A stretch of DNA of 64,000 nt, from positions 17,859 through 81,858 of the forward strand of contig NZ_JAFCLU010000029.1 in assembly GCF_018130385.1 (NCBI RefSeq), written 5' to 3'. A model generated the notes under the pieces. The model did not search any database. It saw nothing but the letters and a program-made list of their open reading frames with translations, and was not told the origin of the DNA. Every line of letters starts with the position of its first letter. The stretch's first letter is position 1. Origin of the DNA: Bradyrhizobium sp. AUGA SZCCT0283. Lineage in GTDB: Bacteria; Pseudomonadota; Alphaproteobacteria; Rhizobiales; Xanthobacteraceae. Below are positions 15,178 to 23,928 of this stretch, one piece after another. Made by a program: the position numbers and the translations under genes.

Positions 15178-16965
15178 TCAGGGGCTTGCGGTCTGTTGCA
15201 GCGTATTGAAGCGCGCCTTCTGCTCGTTGCTCAGCGCGGCATAGAACTTGTCCAATGCATCTTGCACCCAATCGGCTGCCTCGAGCATGGCCTTGAGCCG
15301 CTTCTCCATCGCGTCCAGCCGACCGATCGGCGTAAGCGGCACGTCGTCCGGGCAGGCAGCTTGCAGCCCTGCAACCGCCTTCTTGGTCACGTCGCTCAAG
15401 CGGTCGAGCGCTTCCTTTTGCTCGCCAGCCGGCCGTACGACAGCCTCGATCCGTTCGATCGGCAGCTGGGTGAGACTGGATTTCGGATCGCCGCAGCCCT
15501 CGGCCTGAGCATTCGCTTCTTGCTGCTGCGAACGCTCGCCGATATTCGGGCCGAGCGCGTTGAAACGCGCCTTTTGCTCGTCGTTCAGCGAATTATAAAA
15601 CTGCTCGAGTGCTGGCCGCACGATCTTGACCGCGTTGAGTGTGGCGCTTACGCGGTTCGTCATCGCCCGCAAGCGACCGGGCGGCGTCATCGCATAGGAA
15701 TCGGCGCAGGATTCCTTGAACACGTCGGCAGCCTTTGCCGCGGCGGCCTTCAACTCATCGAGCAGGGCGCGCTGCTCGGGCGTCGGCCGTACTGCCCGTG
15801 TGATCTCCGCGATCGGCCAGGCGGTCACGCCCTTATCCGGATCTGCGCACAATTGCCGGAGAGTCCGTGGGCTCACGCTTGCGCGTCCGCGCGCTCGAAA
15901 ATCGGTGATCGCCGCGCCAGGCTCCGGATATCGGGCGTAGGCCGAATACGGGCTGTCGGTACCCCAGAACACCGTGTCGACGAAGTCGTCATAAGCGTAG
16001 GCCCAATAGCCGGGGTCGTAAGCGGTGGGCCAGAACGTATATTCGAAGATGTCAGAATAGGCGTAGGGCCAGAACACCGGGCCGAGCCAGGCCACAAACG
16101 CGGCGCGATGACCGCGACGCCAGGCATGGCGGGGAGCCCAACCATTTTCCCGGGCCGTGAGCGCCGCCCGGGCTTGCAGGGCATCATTGCTGCGGAACTG
16201 TGCGGCAAATCGCCCGCGTGCGGCAGCCTGCATAGCGGCAGTTCGTTCAGCCGAAGGCTGCGGTCCCAGCCGCTGCAGGCGGGCCTGATCGCTTTGCTGC
16301 ATGCGCTGCTCACGCTGGAGCAGGCGGTTCTGCGTCTCCAGCGACCTTTGCTGCGCGCGTTGCGCCCGCAGACCTTCCGGCTTTTGCGACTGCAATTGCT
16401 GCACGCGCTGCTGCAAGCGATCGATGCGGTTCTGCCGCTCTGTGCTCTGGCGCGACAGCATGTCACGCTGCCGCTCCTGCACGATTTGCTGCCGCTGCTG
16501 GATGCGCTGCTCGCGCTGCTGTGCACGCGTCTCAATCTGTTCCTTTCGCGACGGTCGCACAGCGGACGATGCGCCCGGGCTCGATGGCGCGGCGATGCGT
16601 GGCTCGGGATGTCGCGTCATCGCCGGTCGCTGCGATGGCGCGGCGCGATGGATCTCAGGTCGTGGTGCCACAATGTGCGGTGCAGCCGGTCGCGACGGCG
16701 CGGCGATACGCGGCGGCGCATGCGGGGCCATAGCTGGACGCTGCGGCGGGGGCGCTGCACGGAACGACGGCGCGGCGGGTCGCGCCATGGCCGGAGGCGC
16801 CGCTGGGCGGGCCATCGCCGGTGGCGGTCCCACTGGCCGGGCTGCTGGCGCAGCCACGCCACCAGGGCCGTGGCCTCTTCTATCTTGAGCGAACGAGCCG
16901 GTGCTCACCGTGATCGCGGAGACACCAAGAAAAAATGCTGCAATGCGAGCGCCTGGCGAAAGCAT
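15178..16965 (-). CDS. Large Spy/CpxP-like (LTxxQ-type) periplasmic protein
   Basis: 595 residues from the signal-peptide methionine (MLSPGARIAAFFLG to SFAQ); an ATG ten codons earlier is also open. Four regions follow. First is a Pro/Ala/Arg-rich tract with repeats such as RPAAP and APPRIAAP. Next is a Gln/Arg-rich coiled-coil-like segment, then an aromatic stretch (VFWPYAYSDIFEY). Last is a C-terminal pair of repeated helical units, each ending in LNDEQKARFNALG or LSNEQKARFNTLQ. The paired units resemble the Spy/CpxP zinc-resistance-like fold known as envelope chaperones or metal sensors. That function is inferred; the long disordered N-terminal part is unusual. Confidence 0.7.
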   Translation of the reverse strand: MLSPGARIAAFFLGVSAITVSTGSFAQDRRGHGPGGVAAPAARPVGPPPAMARPAAPPAMARPAAPSFRAAPPPQRPAMAPHAPPRIAAPSRPAAPHIVAPRPEIHRAAPSQRPAMTRHPEPRIAAPSSPGASSAVRPSRKEQIETRAQQREQRIQQRQQIVQERQRDMLSRQSTERQNRIDRLQQRVQQLQSQKPEGLRAQRAQQRSLETQNRLLQREQRMQQSDQARLQRLGPQPSAERTAAMQAAARGRFAAQFRSNDALQARAALTARENGWAPRHAWRRGHRAAFVAWLGPVFWPYAYSDIFEYTFWPTAYDPGYWAYAYDDFVDTVFWGTDSPYSAYARYPEPGAAITDFRARGRASVSPRTLRQLCADPDKGVTAWPIAEITRAVRPTPEQRALLDELKAAAAKAADVFKESCADSYAMTPPGRLRAMTNRVSATLNAVKIVRPALEQFYNSLNDEQKARFNALGPNIGERSQQQEANAQAEGCGDPKSSLTQLPIERIEAVVRPAGEQKEALDRLSDVTKKAVAGLQAACPDDVPLTPIGRLDAMEKRLKAMLEAADWVQDALDKFYAALSNEQKARFNTLQQTASP

Positions 16966-17076
16966 GATCTCAACTCCCTCGCCCAAACACATCAACGCGC
17001 AAGCGCAGAAATCGTTCGCTCCTCGTCCATGACTTACATTGCGGTCTTCCGACGCAGGGGCCGGTGAAAATTCGCC

Positions 17077-18297
17077 CTAGCCGACCTCGCACGGCACGTT
17101 CAAAAATCCACGGAAGCGCACCCTGCCGCCACGGACCGGCTCGCCGGCGAGCGCATAATCCGGAAAGCGCGCAAGGAAGCGCGAGATCGAGATCGCGCCT
17201 TCGAGCCGCGCCAGCGCCATCCCTGCGCATTGGTGCGCGCCGGTGCCGAAGGCCAGGTGCCGGTTCGGCGTACGGCCGATATCGAAACGTTCGGGATCGG
17301 CGAATTGCGCGGGGTCGCGGTTAGCGGCGCCGATGCACAGCGTCACCGGCGTGCCCGCTGGCATCGCGATGCCGCCGAGTTCGAACGGCTCGACGGTCAT
17401 GCGGTTGCCGAGCTGGTTGGAGCTCTCGAACCGCAGCAGTTCCTCGACCGCGGTCTTGATCAGCGAAGGGTCTTCGATCAGCCGGCGTTTCTCGCTCGCG
17501 TGGTTCGACAGCGCCACCAAGCCGTTGCCGATCAAATTGGTGGTGGTCTCGTGGCCGGCATTGAGCAGGAAGATGCAATTGTGCAGCAATTCCTTCTCCG
17601 TCAGCCGCTCGCCATTGTCTTCGCCCTGAATGAGTCGGGTCAGCACATCGCGGTCGGGATTGCCGGGCTTGGCCCGCCGCCGCGCCACCAGCCCTTCGAG
17701 GTACGACAGGAAGTCCTTCACAGCCTTGTTGCCGCGAGCGAAGGCGTCCGGGCCGATCACCGGCTCCAACGCGCCAAGGATGGCCAGCGACCAGTTGCGC
17801 AAGGGCTCGCGCTCGCGCTGGGGCACGTCGAGCAGGTTGCCGATCACCTCGATCGGGATCGCGGCGGCGAAATCGTCGATCAGGTCCACCTTGCCCTTGG
17901 CGGCGATGGCGTCGAGCAGGCGGTCGACCAGCCGGATCAGATCGGGCTCCATGCCGGCGATCGCGCGCGGCGAGAGCGCGCCCATGATCAGGCGGCGGAC
18001 GCGGGTATGGGCCGGAGGATCGTTGAAGACGAGACTCGTGGTGTGGTGCTCGTAGAGCAGGGAGGCACCATACTTCGGCGAGAACTCCTTCTTCTTGTCC
18101 GACGAGAAGGTTTTGGTGTTCTTGTAGGCTGCGACCAGATCGTCGTAGCGGGTCAGGAAATACGAGCCGTTCGGCAGCCGCTTGACCGGATCGGTCTCAC
18201 GCAGCGCGCGATAGGTCGGGTAGGGGTTGGCATAGAACTCCGGCGTCAGCCTTTCGAGGTCGAATGTAGCCGCCAGTTCGCGCGCATCCAAATTCAT
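17077..18297 (-). CDS. Cytochrome P450 (class I bacterial type)
   Basis: A 406-residue soluble P450 with I-helix AGHETTT, K-helix ExxR in EELLRFESS and heme loop FGTGAHQCAG with the thiolate C357. It needs separate ferredoxin and reductase partners, and none is adjacent. The ORF is open from 18357, but the methionine at 18297 (MNLDAREL) begins the family N-terminus. A near-perfect 18-base palindrome lies 46-63 bases upstream. The substrate is unknown. It is divergent from the TetR/RND operon, about 400 bases away. Confidence 0.92.
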   Translation of the reverse strand: MNLDARELAATFDLERLTPEFYANPYPTYRALRETDPVKRLPNGSYFLTRYDDLVAAYKNTKTFSSDKKKEFSPKYGASLLYEHHTTSLVFNDPPAHTRVRRLIMGALSPRAIAGMEPDLIRLVDRLLDAIAAKGKVDLIDDFAAAIPIEVIGNLLDVPQREREPLRNWSLAILGALEPVIGPDAFARGNKAVKDFLSYLEGLVARRRAKPGNPDRDVLTRLIQGEDNGERLTEKELLHNCIFLLNAGHETTTNLIGNGLVALSNHASEKRRLIEDPSLIKTAVEELLRFESSNQLGNRMTVEPFELGGIAMPAGTPVTLCIGAANRDPAQFADPERFDIGRTPNRHLAFGTGAHQCAGMALARLEGAISISRFLARFPDYALAGEPVRGGRVRFRGFLNVPCEVG

Positions 18298-18342
18298 GGC
18301 CCGCCACACTCTTTGGGAACAATAGGTAGGCGACCGTCTAAT

Positions 18343-18360
18343 TAGTCGCAATTGCAACTA
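18343..18360. promoter_or_regulatory. Candidate operator upstream of the P450 gene
   Basis: TAGTCGCAATTGCAACTA is an 18-base inverted repeat with a single mismatched pair, centred on GCAATTGC. MarR-family regulators often bind AT-centred palindromes of this size, but no MarR gene is in the neighbourhood. Confidence 0.45.
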
Positions 18361-18662
18361 TCTTAAATGACGTACCTGGCGTCAACTCGGATTGAAGAGA
18401 TGACGAATGACCGGCGCGCGGCACGGCCAGCGCAGGGTGCTCGTGGTGAGGCGACGGCCTGCGGTACCGCAGGACCGCCAAGCCATACCGCCACGGCTCC
18501 CCGGCCGGGACCACTGGCGGCGCGCTGGGGTTGCAGGCGATCGGAATGTGCCACAGCTGGTGAGAGCGGGGTTTGCGAAAAACTGGTTTTTAAACAACAC
18601 CATGAGGGTGTGTTCCTGCTGCCGCAGCGTGCCGAAATTCGACGGGTGCGCTGCAATAGATC
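18361..18662. other. Intergenic region without a supported gene
   Basis: About 300 bases between the P450 operator and the TetR operators. Short frames are open on both strands, but none has a start site, domain or conserved composition. It contains GCGGTACCGC (a ten-base palindrome). Nothing else is assigned. Confidence 0.5.
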
Positions 18663-18693
18663 CTTGACTTCGTCAAGGTGAGTGATTACTCAC
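18663..18693. promoter_or_regulatory. Two adjacent palindromes, likely TetR autoregulatory operators
   Basis: CTTGAC-3-GTCAAG (18663-18677) is followed immediately by GTGAGT-4-ACTCAC (18678-18693), ending seven bases before the ATG at 18700. Position and form fit binding by the TetR repressor encoded just downstream, controlling itself and the efflux pump. Confidence 0.6.
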
Positions 18694-18699
18694 GCCCTC

Positions 18700-19401
18700 A
18701 TGTCTACCCTGCGCATGACCAGTGACTTGCGGCGGCAATTGATCCTGAGTGCCGCCAAGCGATGCTTCGCCCGTAATGGCTTTGCCGGCACCACGACCAA
18801 GAGCGTGGCGGCGGCCGCGGCCATTTCGGAAGGGCTGCTGTTCAAACACTTCCCCTCCAAGGCGGCGCTCTATGCCGAGATACTTGCGGAGGAGTGTGAG
18901 GCCGATCCGGATTTCGCACACCTGCTCGACCAGGAGCCTTCAACTGCCACACTGGTTGAACTGGTCAAGGGCATGGTTGGCCATTTCATGGAAGTATCCG
19001 ACGGGTCGGATCAGGAGGAAGCGCAGCGGCTGCGGCTGATGACGACCAGCCATCTCGACGACGGCGAGTTCGCGCGTCTGCTCTACGACAAGATCAGCGG
19101 CCTGATCGGGCCGGTGTTCACCGCGTCGATCGAAAGCGCCGTTGCGGCCGGTGACGCGGCGCGGATCGGCAGCGATCCGCTCAACCTGTTCTGGTTCGCC
19201 CACCACACCGTGCTGATGGCGGCGCTGACGAGGCTTCCCGCCGTGCCCTGTCTTTCCTACGGCAACGCCGCCGATCTGGAGCGGCAGCTCTCTCAATTCA
19301 TCCTGCGCGGTATCGGACTTACCGAGGCCGCAATTGCTTCTCATCTGGGCTGCGAGCTGTCACCGAATCCGGGACAATCGGTAACTGCAGAAAGTGCATG
19401 A
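18700..19401 (+). CDS. TetR/AcrR family repressor of the adjacent RND efflux operon
   Basis: A 233-residue regulator with an N-terminal HTH (TTTKSVAAAAAISEGLLFKH, then FPSKAALY) and a variable ligand-binding C-terminal domain. Possible starts are GTG 18682 (inside the operator), ATG 18700 and ATG 18715. None has a Shine-Dalgarno, so a leaderless or weakly translated message is possible; 18700 is chosen. The stop is two bases before the MFP start. By position it represses the operon by binding the two palindromes at 18663-18693 and responds to a pump substrate. Confidence 0.85.
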   Translation: MSTLRMTSDLRRQLILSAAKRCFARNGFAGTTTKSVAAAAAISEGLLFKHFPSKAALYAEILAEECEADPDFAHLLDQEPSTATLVELVKGMVGHFMEVSDGSDQEEAQRLRLMTTSHLDDGEFARLLYDKISGLIGPVFTASIESAVAAGDAARIGSDPLNLFWFAHHTVLMAALTRLPAVPCLSYGNAADLERQLSQFILRGIGLTEAAIASHLGCELSPNPGQSVTAESA

Positions 19402-19402
19402 C

Positions 19403-20596
19403 ATGAATATCGTGACTGAACCCAAACTTTCGGGAAAGCCGATCGCCGACAAGCCGCACAAGCGGCCGGTCCGGCTGGTGCGCTGGTTCATCGTCGTGGG
19501 GACGATGCTGGCCTTGCTGGTCGGCGGCCTGGTCTGGTTCAACTACTTCCGCGGCAAGATGATCGCGCAGTTCTTCGCGAACAACAAGCCGCCGGCGGTG
19601 AGCGTCAACGTTGCCGTGGCGAAGTCCGAGACCATTCCGAACCTCCTGACCGCGGTTGGCGATCTCGCCGCCGTGCATCAGGTTAACGTCACGTCGGACG
19701 TCAACGGACGCATCACCGACATCATGTTCTCGCCCGGTGCCAGCGTGAAGGCGGGCACGCCGCTGGTGCAGTTGTTCGACGGTCCGGAGCAGGGGGACCT
19801 TGCCAACTTCAAGGCACAACAGCGGGTGGCGCAGATATCGCTGGATCGCGCCAAGCAACTGGCCGAGCGCCAGGTCGGACCGCAGGCGACGGTGGATACG
19901 GCGCAGGCCGCGTTCGATCAGGCCAGCGCCGGCATCGCCAAGACGGAAGCCATCATCTCGCAGAAGCTGGTGCGGGCGCCGTTCGATGGCGAGCTCGGCG
20001 TTCGCAAGGTCGAGGTCGGACAATATCTGACCGCGGGCACGCAGATCGTCTCGCTGACCGATCTGTCTGTGCTGTTTGCGAACTTCACCGTGACCGAGAA
20101 GGATTCCGGCCAGCTCAAGGTCGGCCAGATCGTTCGTATCGCCGTCGATGCCTATCCCGATCGCACCTTCGAGGGCAAGATCACCACCATCGAGCCGCAG
20201 ATCGCGACCGAGACGCGCAACATCCGCGTGCAGGCGACGATCCAGAATCCGGACAAGATCCTCAAGCCCGGCATGTTCACAACCACCACGGTGGTGTTGC
20301 CGGACAAACCGCCGGTCATCACCGTGCCCGAAACCGCGGTCGACTACACGCTCTATGGCGACTCGGTCTACCTCCTCAACGAGAAGAAGGAGGAAGACGG
20401 CAAGACCAGCCTGACGGTCACGCGGACCTTCGTGCAGACCGGCAAGCGCGTCGAAGGGCGGGCTGAAATTCTGAAAGGTTTGAAGGACGGCGACCGCGTC
20501 GTGGCGGTCGGCCAGCTCAAGCTGCAATCGGGAGCGGCCGTGACGATCTCGAACGATCCGACGCCGCCGATCCCGGCGAAGCCGCCGCGCTACTGA
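19403..20596 (+). CDS. RND efflux membrane fusion protein (AcrA/MexE-like adaptor)
   Basis: A 397-residue periplasmic adaptor with one N-terminal membrane segment (WFIVVGTMLALLVGGLVWF). It has a lipoyl/barrel-sandwich half-motif (GRITDIMFSPGASVKAGTPL), a central coiled-coil hairpin (about residues 120-180), the second lipoyl half (VRAPFDGELGVRKVEVGQYL) and a beta-barrel domain. It links the inner-membrane pump at 20698 to an outer-membrane channel. ATG 19403 follows the repressor stop by one base; a GTG three codons earlier is also open. No outer-membrane factor gene is present, so an unlinked TolC/OprM-type protein is presumably recruited. Confidence 0.93.
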   Translation: MNIVTEPKLSGKPIADKPHKRPVRLVRWFIVVGTMLALLVGGLVWFNYFRGKMIAQFFANNKPPAVSVNVAVAKSETIPNLLTAVGDLAAVHQVNVTSDVNGRITDIMFSPGASVKAGTPLVQLFDGPEQGDLANFKAQQRVAQISLDRAKQLAERQVGPQATVDTAQAAFDQASAGIAKTEAIISQKLVRAPFDGELGVRKVEVGQYLTAGTQIVSLTDLSVLFANFTVTEKDSGQLKVGQIVRIAVDAYPDRTFEGKITTIEPQIATETRNIRVQATIQNPDKILKPGMFTTTTVVLPDKPPVITVPETAVDYTLYGDSVYLLNEKKEEDGKTSLTVTRTFVQTGKRVEGRAEILKGLKDGDRVVAVGQLKLQSGAAVTISNDPTPPIPAKPPRY

Positions 20597-20697
20597 CACA
20601 TGATTGCGGCCTAGAGGGGCCGCGATGGCGAAAGGCGGGCAGCGGTCCTGGAGAAGGACCGCGCCCGAAAATGCTGAACTCAGCGGGATAATTTGCG

Positions 20698-23600
20698 ATG
20701 GCCTTAACCGATATTTTCATCAAGCGTCCGGTCCTGTCGGTCGTCGTCAGCCTGCTGATCCTCCTGATCGGTCTCAGGGCCGCCAGCGTATTGCCGATCC
20801 GGCAATATCCGAAGTTGTCGAACACGGTGATCAACGTCACCACCGTCTATCCAGGCGCGTCGGCTAACCTGATTCAGGGCTTCATCACCACACCCATCGA
20901 GCAGGCGGTCGCCTCCGCCGAGGGCGTCGATTACATCACCTCGTCATCGGTGCAGGGCACCAGCACGATTCAGGTCTACATCAAGCTCAATTTCGATCCG
21001 AACCAGGCGCTGACCGAAGTTCTCGCCAAGGTGAATTCGGTCAAATACCTGATCCCGAAGGAATCGAACGATCCGATCGTAACCAAGACGACCGGCCAGA
21101 CCACGGCCGTGATGTATCTCGGCTTCTCCAGCGACGAGCTCTCGGGCTCGGCGATCTCCGATTATCTGACGCGCGTGGTGCAGCCGGTGCTGTCGACGGT
21201 CGACGGCGTGGCGTCGGCCGACATTCTCGGCGGGCAAACGTTCGCGATGCGGCTGTGGCTCGATCCGGTGCGGATGGCGGGGCGTGGCGTGTCGCCGAGC
21301 GACGTCTCGGCGGCGATCTCTGCCAACAACTTCCAGGCCGCGGCCGGCCAGGCCAAGGGCTATTTCATCGTCTCGAACGTTCAGACCAATACCGACCTGC
21401 GAAACCTCGAGCAGTTCAAGAAGATGATCGTCAAGTCCAAGGACGGCGGCTTCGTGCGGATCGAGGATATCGCAACCGTTGAACTCGCCGCCCAAAGCTC
21501 GGATGCGAGCGTTGCATTCAGCGGCGAGCGCGCGATCTTCATCGGCGTGCAGGCGACGCCACAGGGCAATCCGCTGACGCTGGTCAAGGGCGTGCGCGCG
21601 CTGTTTCCGGAGCTCGAACGCAATTTGCCGCCGTCGATGAAGATGAAGGTGGCTTACGATTCCACCAAGTTCATTCAGTCGTCGATCGACGAGGTGAAGA
21701 ACACGCTGATCGAGGCGGTGCTGATCGTCGTGGTCGTGATCTTCCTGTTCCTGGCCTCGTTCCGCTCGGTCATCATCCCCGTGGTCACGATTCCGCTGTC
21801 GCTGATCGGCGTCTGCAGCCTGATGCTGGCGATGGGCTTCAGCTTCAACCTGCTGACGCTGCTGGCGATGGTGCTGGCGATCGGGCTCGTGGTCGACGAC
21901 GCCATCGTGGTGGTCGAGAACATCCACCGCCATCTGGAGGAAGGAAAGACGCCGGTACAGGCGTCGCTGCAGGGCGCGCGCGAAATTGTCGGTCCCGTGA
22001 TCTCGATGACGATCACACTGGCGGCCGTGTACGCGCCGATCGGCTTCCTCGGCGGCCTGACCGGTTCGCTGTTCCGCGAATTCGCCTTCACGCTGGCGGG
22101 CTCGGTGATCGTCTCGGGCGTGATTGCGCTGACGCTGTCGCCGATGATGTGCTCGGTGCTGCTCAAGAGCGCGGACGAGGGACGGTTTGCCAGGCTGGTC
22201 AACCGCGTGTTCGGCGCGATGACGCGCTGGTATGGGCGGCAGCTCGACCGCTCGCTCGACTATCGGCCGATCACCGGCGTGTTCGCGCTGACGATCCTCG
22301 GTCTGGTCGGCTTCCTTTATATGAACACCTCCAAGGAGCTGGCACCCGAGGAAGACCAGGGCATCGTGTTCTCGGTGACCAAGGCGCCGAAATACGCCAA
22401 TATCGACTACGTCGATTTCTACGGCGAAAAGCTCGACAAGGCGTTTGCCAAATTTCCCGAAACCGACCTGCGCTTCGTCCTGAACGGCATCAACGGGCCG
22501 CAAGGCGGCATCGCCGGCATGCTGCTCAAGCCGTGGGACGAGCGTACGCGTTCCTCGATCAAGCTGAAGCCGCTGGTGCAGGCCGAGATCAGCAAAATCG
22601 AAGGCGTCCAGGCGTTCGCGTTCAACCTGCCGCCGCTCCCGGGCGGGCCGGGTGGTTTGCCGGTGCAGATGGTGATCAACTCGACCTCCGGCTTCCAGAC
22701 TGTCTATGAGCAGATGGAGAAGCTGAAGGACGCGGCGCGCAAGAGCGGCCTGTTCATCGTCTCCGACAGCGATCTCAACTTCAATCAGCCGGTGGTGCGC
22801 GTCTCCGTCGACCGTTCCAAGGCGAGCGACCTCGGCATCAACATGGCGCAGGTCGGCGCCACACTGCAGACGCTGCTGGGCGGCAACTACGTCAACCGCT
22901 TCAACCTCGAGGGACGATCCTATCAGGTGATCCCGCAGGTGCCGCGCGGCATGCGGCTGTCGCCGGAATCGCTCGGCGGGTATTATGTCCCGACCAACAC
23001 CGGACAGTTGGTGCCGCTGTCGACCATCGTGTCGATCGAGACGGCCACCGATCCGAACTCGCTGACGCATTACAACCAGCTCAACTCCGCGACCTTCTCG
23101 GCGGTGCCGATGCCGGGCGTGACGGTCGGGCAGGCGGTGGACTTCCTGGAGGGCGAAGCGAAGAAGATGCCGGCCGGCTTCGGTCACGACTATCTGGCCG
23201 ATTCCCGCCAATATGTGCAGGAAGGCAACCAGCTTGCGATCACCTTCGGCTTCGCGCTGATCATCATCTTCCTGGTGCTGGCGGCGCAGTTCGAAAGCTT
23301 GCGGGATCCGCTGGTCATCATGATCAGCGTTCCCATGGCGATCGTTGGCGCCTTGATCCCGCTGTTCTTCGGCATGGCGACCATCAACATCTACACCCAG
23401 GTCGGGTTGCTGACGCTGGTCGGTCTCATCACCAAGCACGGCATCCTGATGGTGGAGTTCGCCAACGAATTGCAGCTCAAGGAAGGTCTCGACAAGCGAT
23501 CGGCAATCGAGATGGCGGCCCGCATCCGGCTGCGTCCTATCCTGATGACGACGGCGGCGATGGTCACCGGCCTGATCCCGCTGCTGACGGCAACCGGCGC

Positions 23601-23793
23601 GGGCGCGGCCAGCCGCTTCTCGATCGGTCTCGTGGTGGTCGCGGGCATGTCGATCGGCACGCTGTTCACTCTGTTCGTGCTGCCGGCGGTCTATGTCTGG
23701 ATGGCCACCGACCACCAGGCGAAGGCCGGCTCGGAGCGGACCAAGGAGATCGCCGATTTCGATCTCGGGAGATCGGCGCTCAAACCGACCTGA
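20698..23793 (+). CDS. RND multidrug efflux transporter (AcrB/MexF-like, HAE1)
   Basis: A 1031-residue inner-membrane pump of usual length, with two six-helix bundles and two large periplasmic loops. TM4 carries the proton-relay aspartates D400 and D401 in GLVVDDAIVVVENIHRH. The N-terminus MALTDIFIKRPVLSVVVSLL is classical for HAE1. It exports hydrophobic or amphipathic compounds by proton antiport with the adaptor encoded 101 bases upstream. A strong rho-independent terminator lies 27 bases after the stop. A very long antisense frame on the other strand is an artefact of codon bias. Confidence 0.95.
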   Translation: MALTDIFIKRPVLSVVVSLLILLIGLRAASVLPIRQYPKLSNTVINVTTVYPGASANLIQGFITTPIEQAVASAEGVDYITSSSVQGTSTIQVYIKLNFDPNQALTEVLAKVNSVKYLIPKESNDPIVTKTTGQTTAVMYLGFSSDELSGSAISDYLTRVVQPVLSTVDGVASADILGGQTFAMRLWLDPVRMAGRGVSPSDVSAAISANNFQAAAGQAKGYFIVSNVQTNTDLRNLEQFKKMIVKSKDGGFVRIEDIATVELAAQSSDASVAFSGERAIFIGVQATPQGNPLTLVKGVRALFPELERNLPPSMKMKVAYDSTKFIQSSIDEVKNTLIEAVLIVVVVIFLFLASFRSVIIPVVTIPLSLIGVCSLMLAMGFSFNLLTLLAMVLAIGLVVDDAIVVVENIHRHLEEGKTPVQASLQGAREIVGPVISMTITLAAVYAPIGFLGGLTGSLFREFAFTLAGSVIVSGVIALTLSPMMCSVLLKSADEGRFARLVNRVFGAMTRWYGRQLDRSLDYRPITGVFALTILGLVGFLYMNTSKELAPEEDQGIVFSVTKAPKYANIDYVDFYGEKLDKAFAKFPETDLRFVLNGINGPQGGIAGMLLKPWDERTRSSIKLKPLVQAEISKIEGVQAFAFNLPPLPGGPGGLPVQMVINSTSGFQTVYEQMEKLKDAARKSGLFIVSDSDLNFNQPVVRVSVDRSKASDLGINMAQVGATLQTLLGGNYVNRFNLEGRSYQVIPQVPRGMRLSPESLGGYYVPTNTGQLVPLSTIVSIETATDPNSLTHYNQLNSATFSAVPMPGVTVGQAVDFLEGEAKKMPAGFGHDYLADSRQYVQEGNQLAITFGFALIIIFLVLAAQFESLRDPLVIMISVPMAIVGALIPLFFGMATINIYTQVGLLTLVGLITKHGILMVEFANELQLKEGLDKRSAIEMAARIRLRPILMTTAAMVTGLIPLLTATGAGAASRFSIGLVVVAGMSIGTLFTLFVLPAVYVWMATDHQAKAGSERTKEIADFDLGRSALKPT

Positions 23794-23820
23794 GCCGTCT
23801 CGCGCGGCAAGAAGTTACGG

Positions 23821-23855
23821 GCGACGGCAGCGGAGATCACTGCCGTCGCTTTTTT
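23821..23855 (+). terminator. Rho-independent terminator of the RND operon
   Basis: GCGACGGCAG, nine-base loop, CTGCCGTCGC, then TTTTTT: a perfect ten-base stem with a U tract. Confidence 0.93.
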
Positions 23856-23928
23856 CGTGTCGGGGGTGTGCGGCCCCCGGCGACGCGGTCGGCTCTCCAT
23901 GCTAGGAAACAAGAAAAAGGGAGCCAAC

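Noticed and set aside
15121..17067. Open frame of 648 codons on the + strand opposite the Spy-like gene
   Set aside because: Low-complexity Arg/Leu/Ser translation with no domain, while the - strand frame has a signal peptide and repeated folded units.
18363..18667. Small genes between P450 and TetR on either strand
   Set aside because: Frames of 73-104 codons on both strands overlap one another and none has a start signal or recognisable composition.
19319..20599. Open frame of 426 codons on the - strand opposite the membrane fusion protein gene
   Set aside because: Antisense shadow with Arg/His/Asp-rich translation and no domain.
20944..23715. Open frame of 923 codons on the - strand opposite the RND pump gene
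   Set aside because: It is antisense to an unmistakable AcrB-like gene; its composition (His, Arg, Asp, Gln rich) is the usual product of reading high-GC codons backwards.
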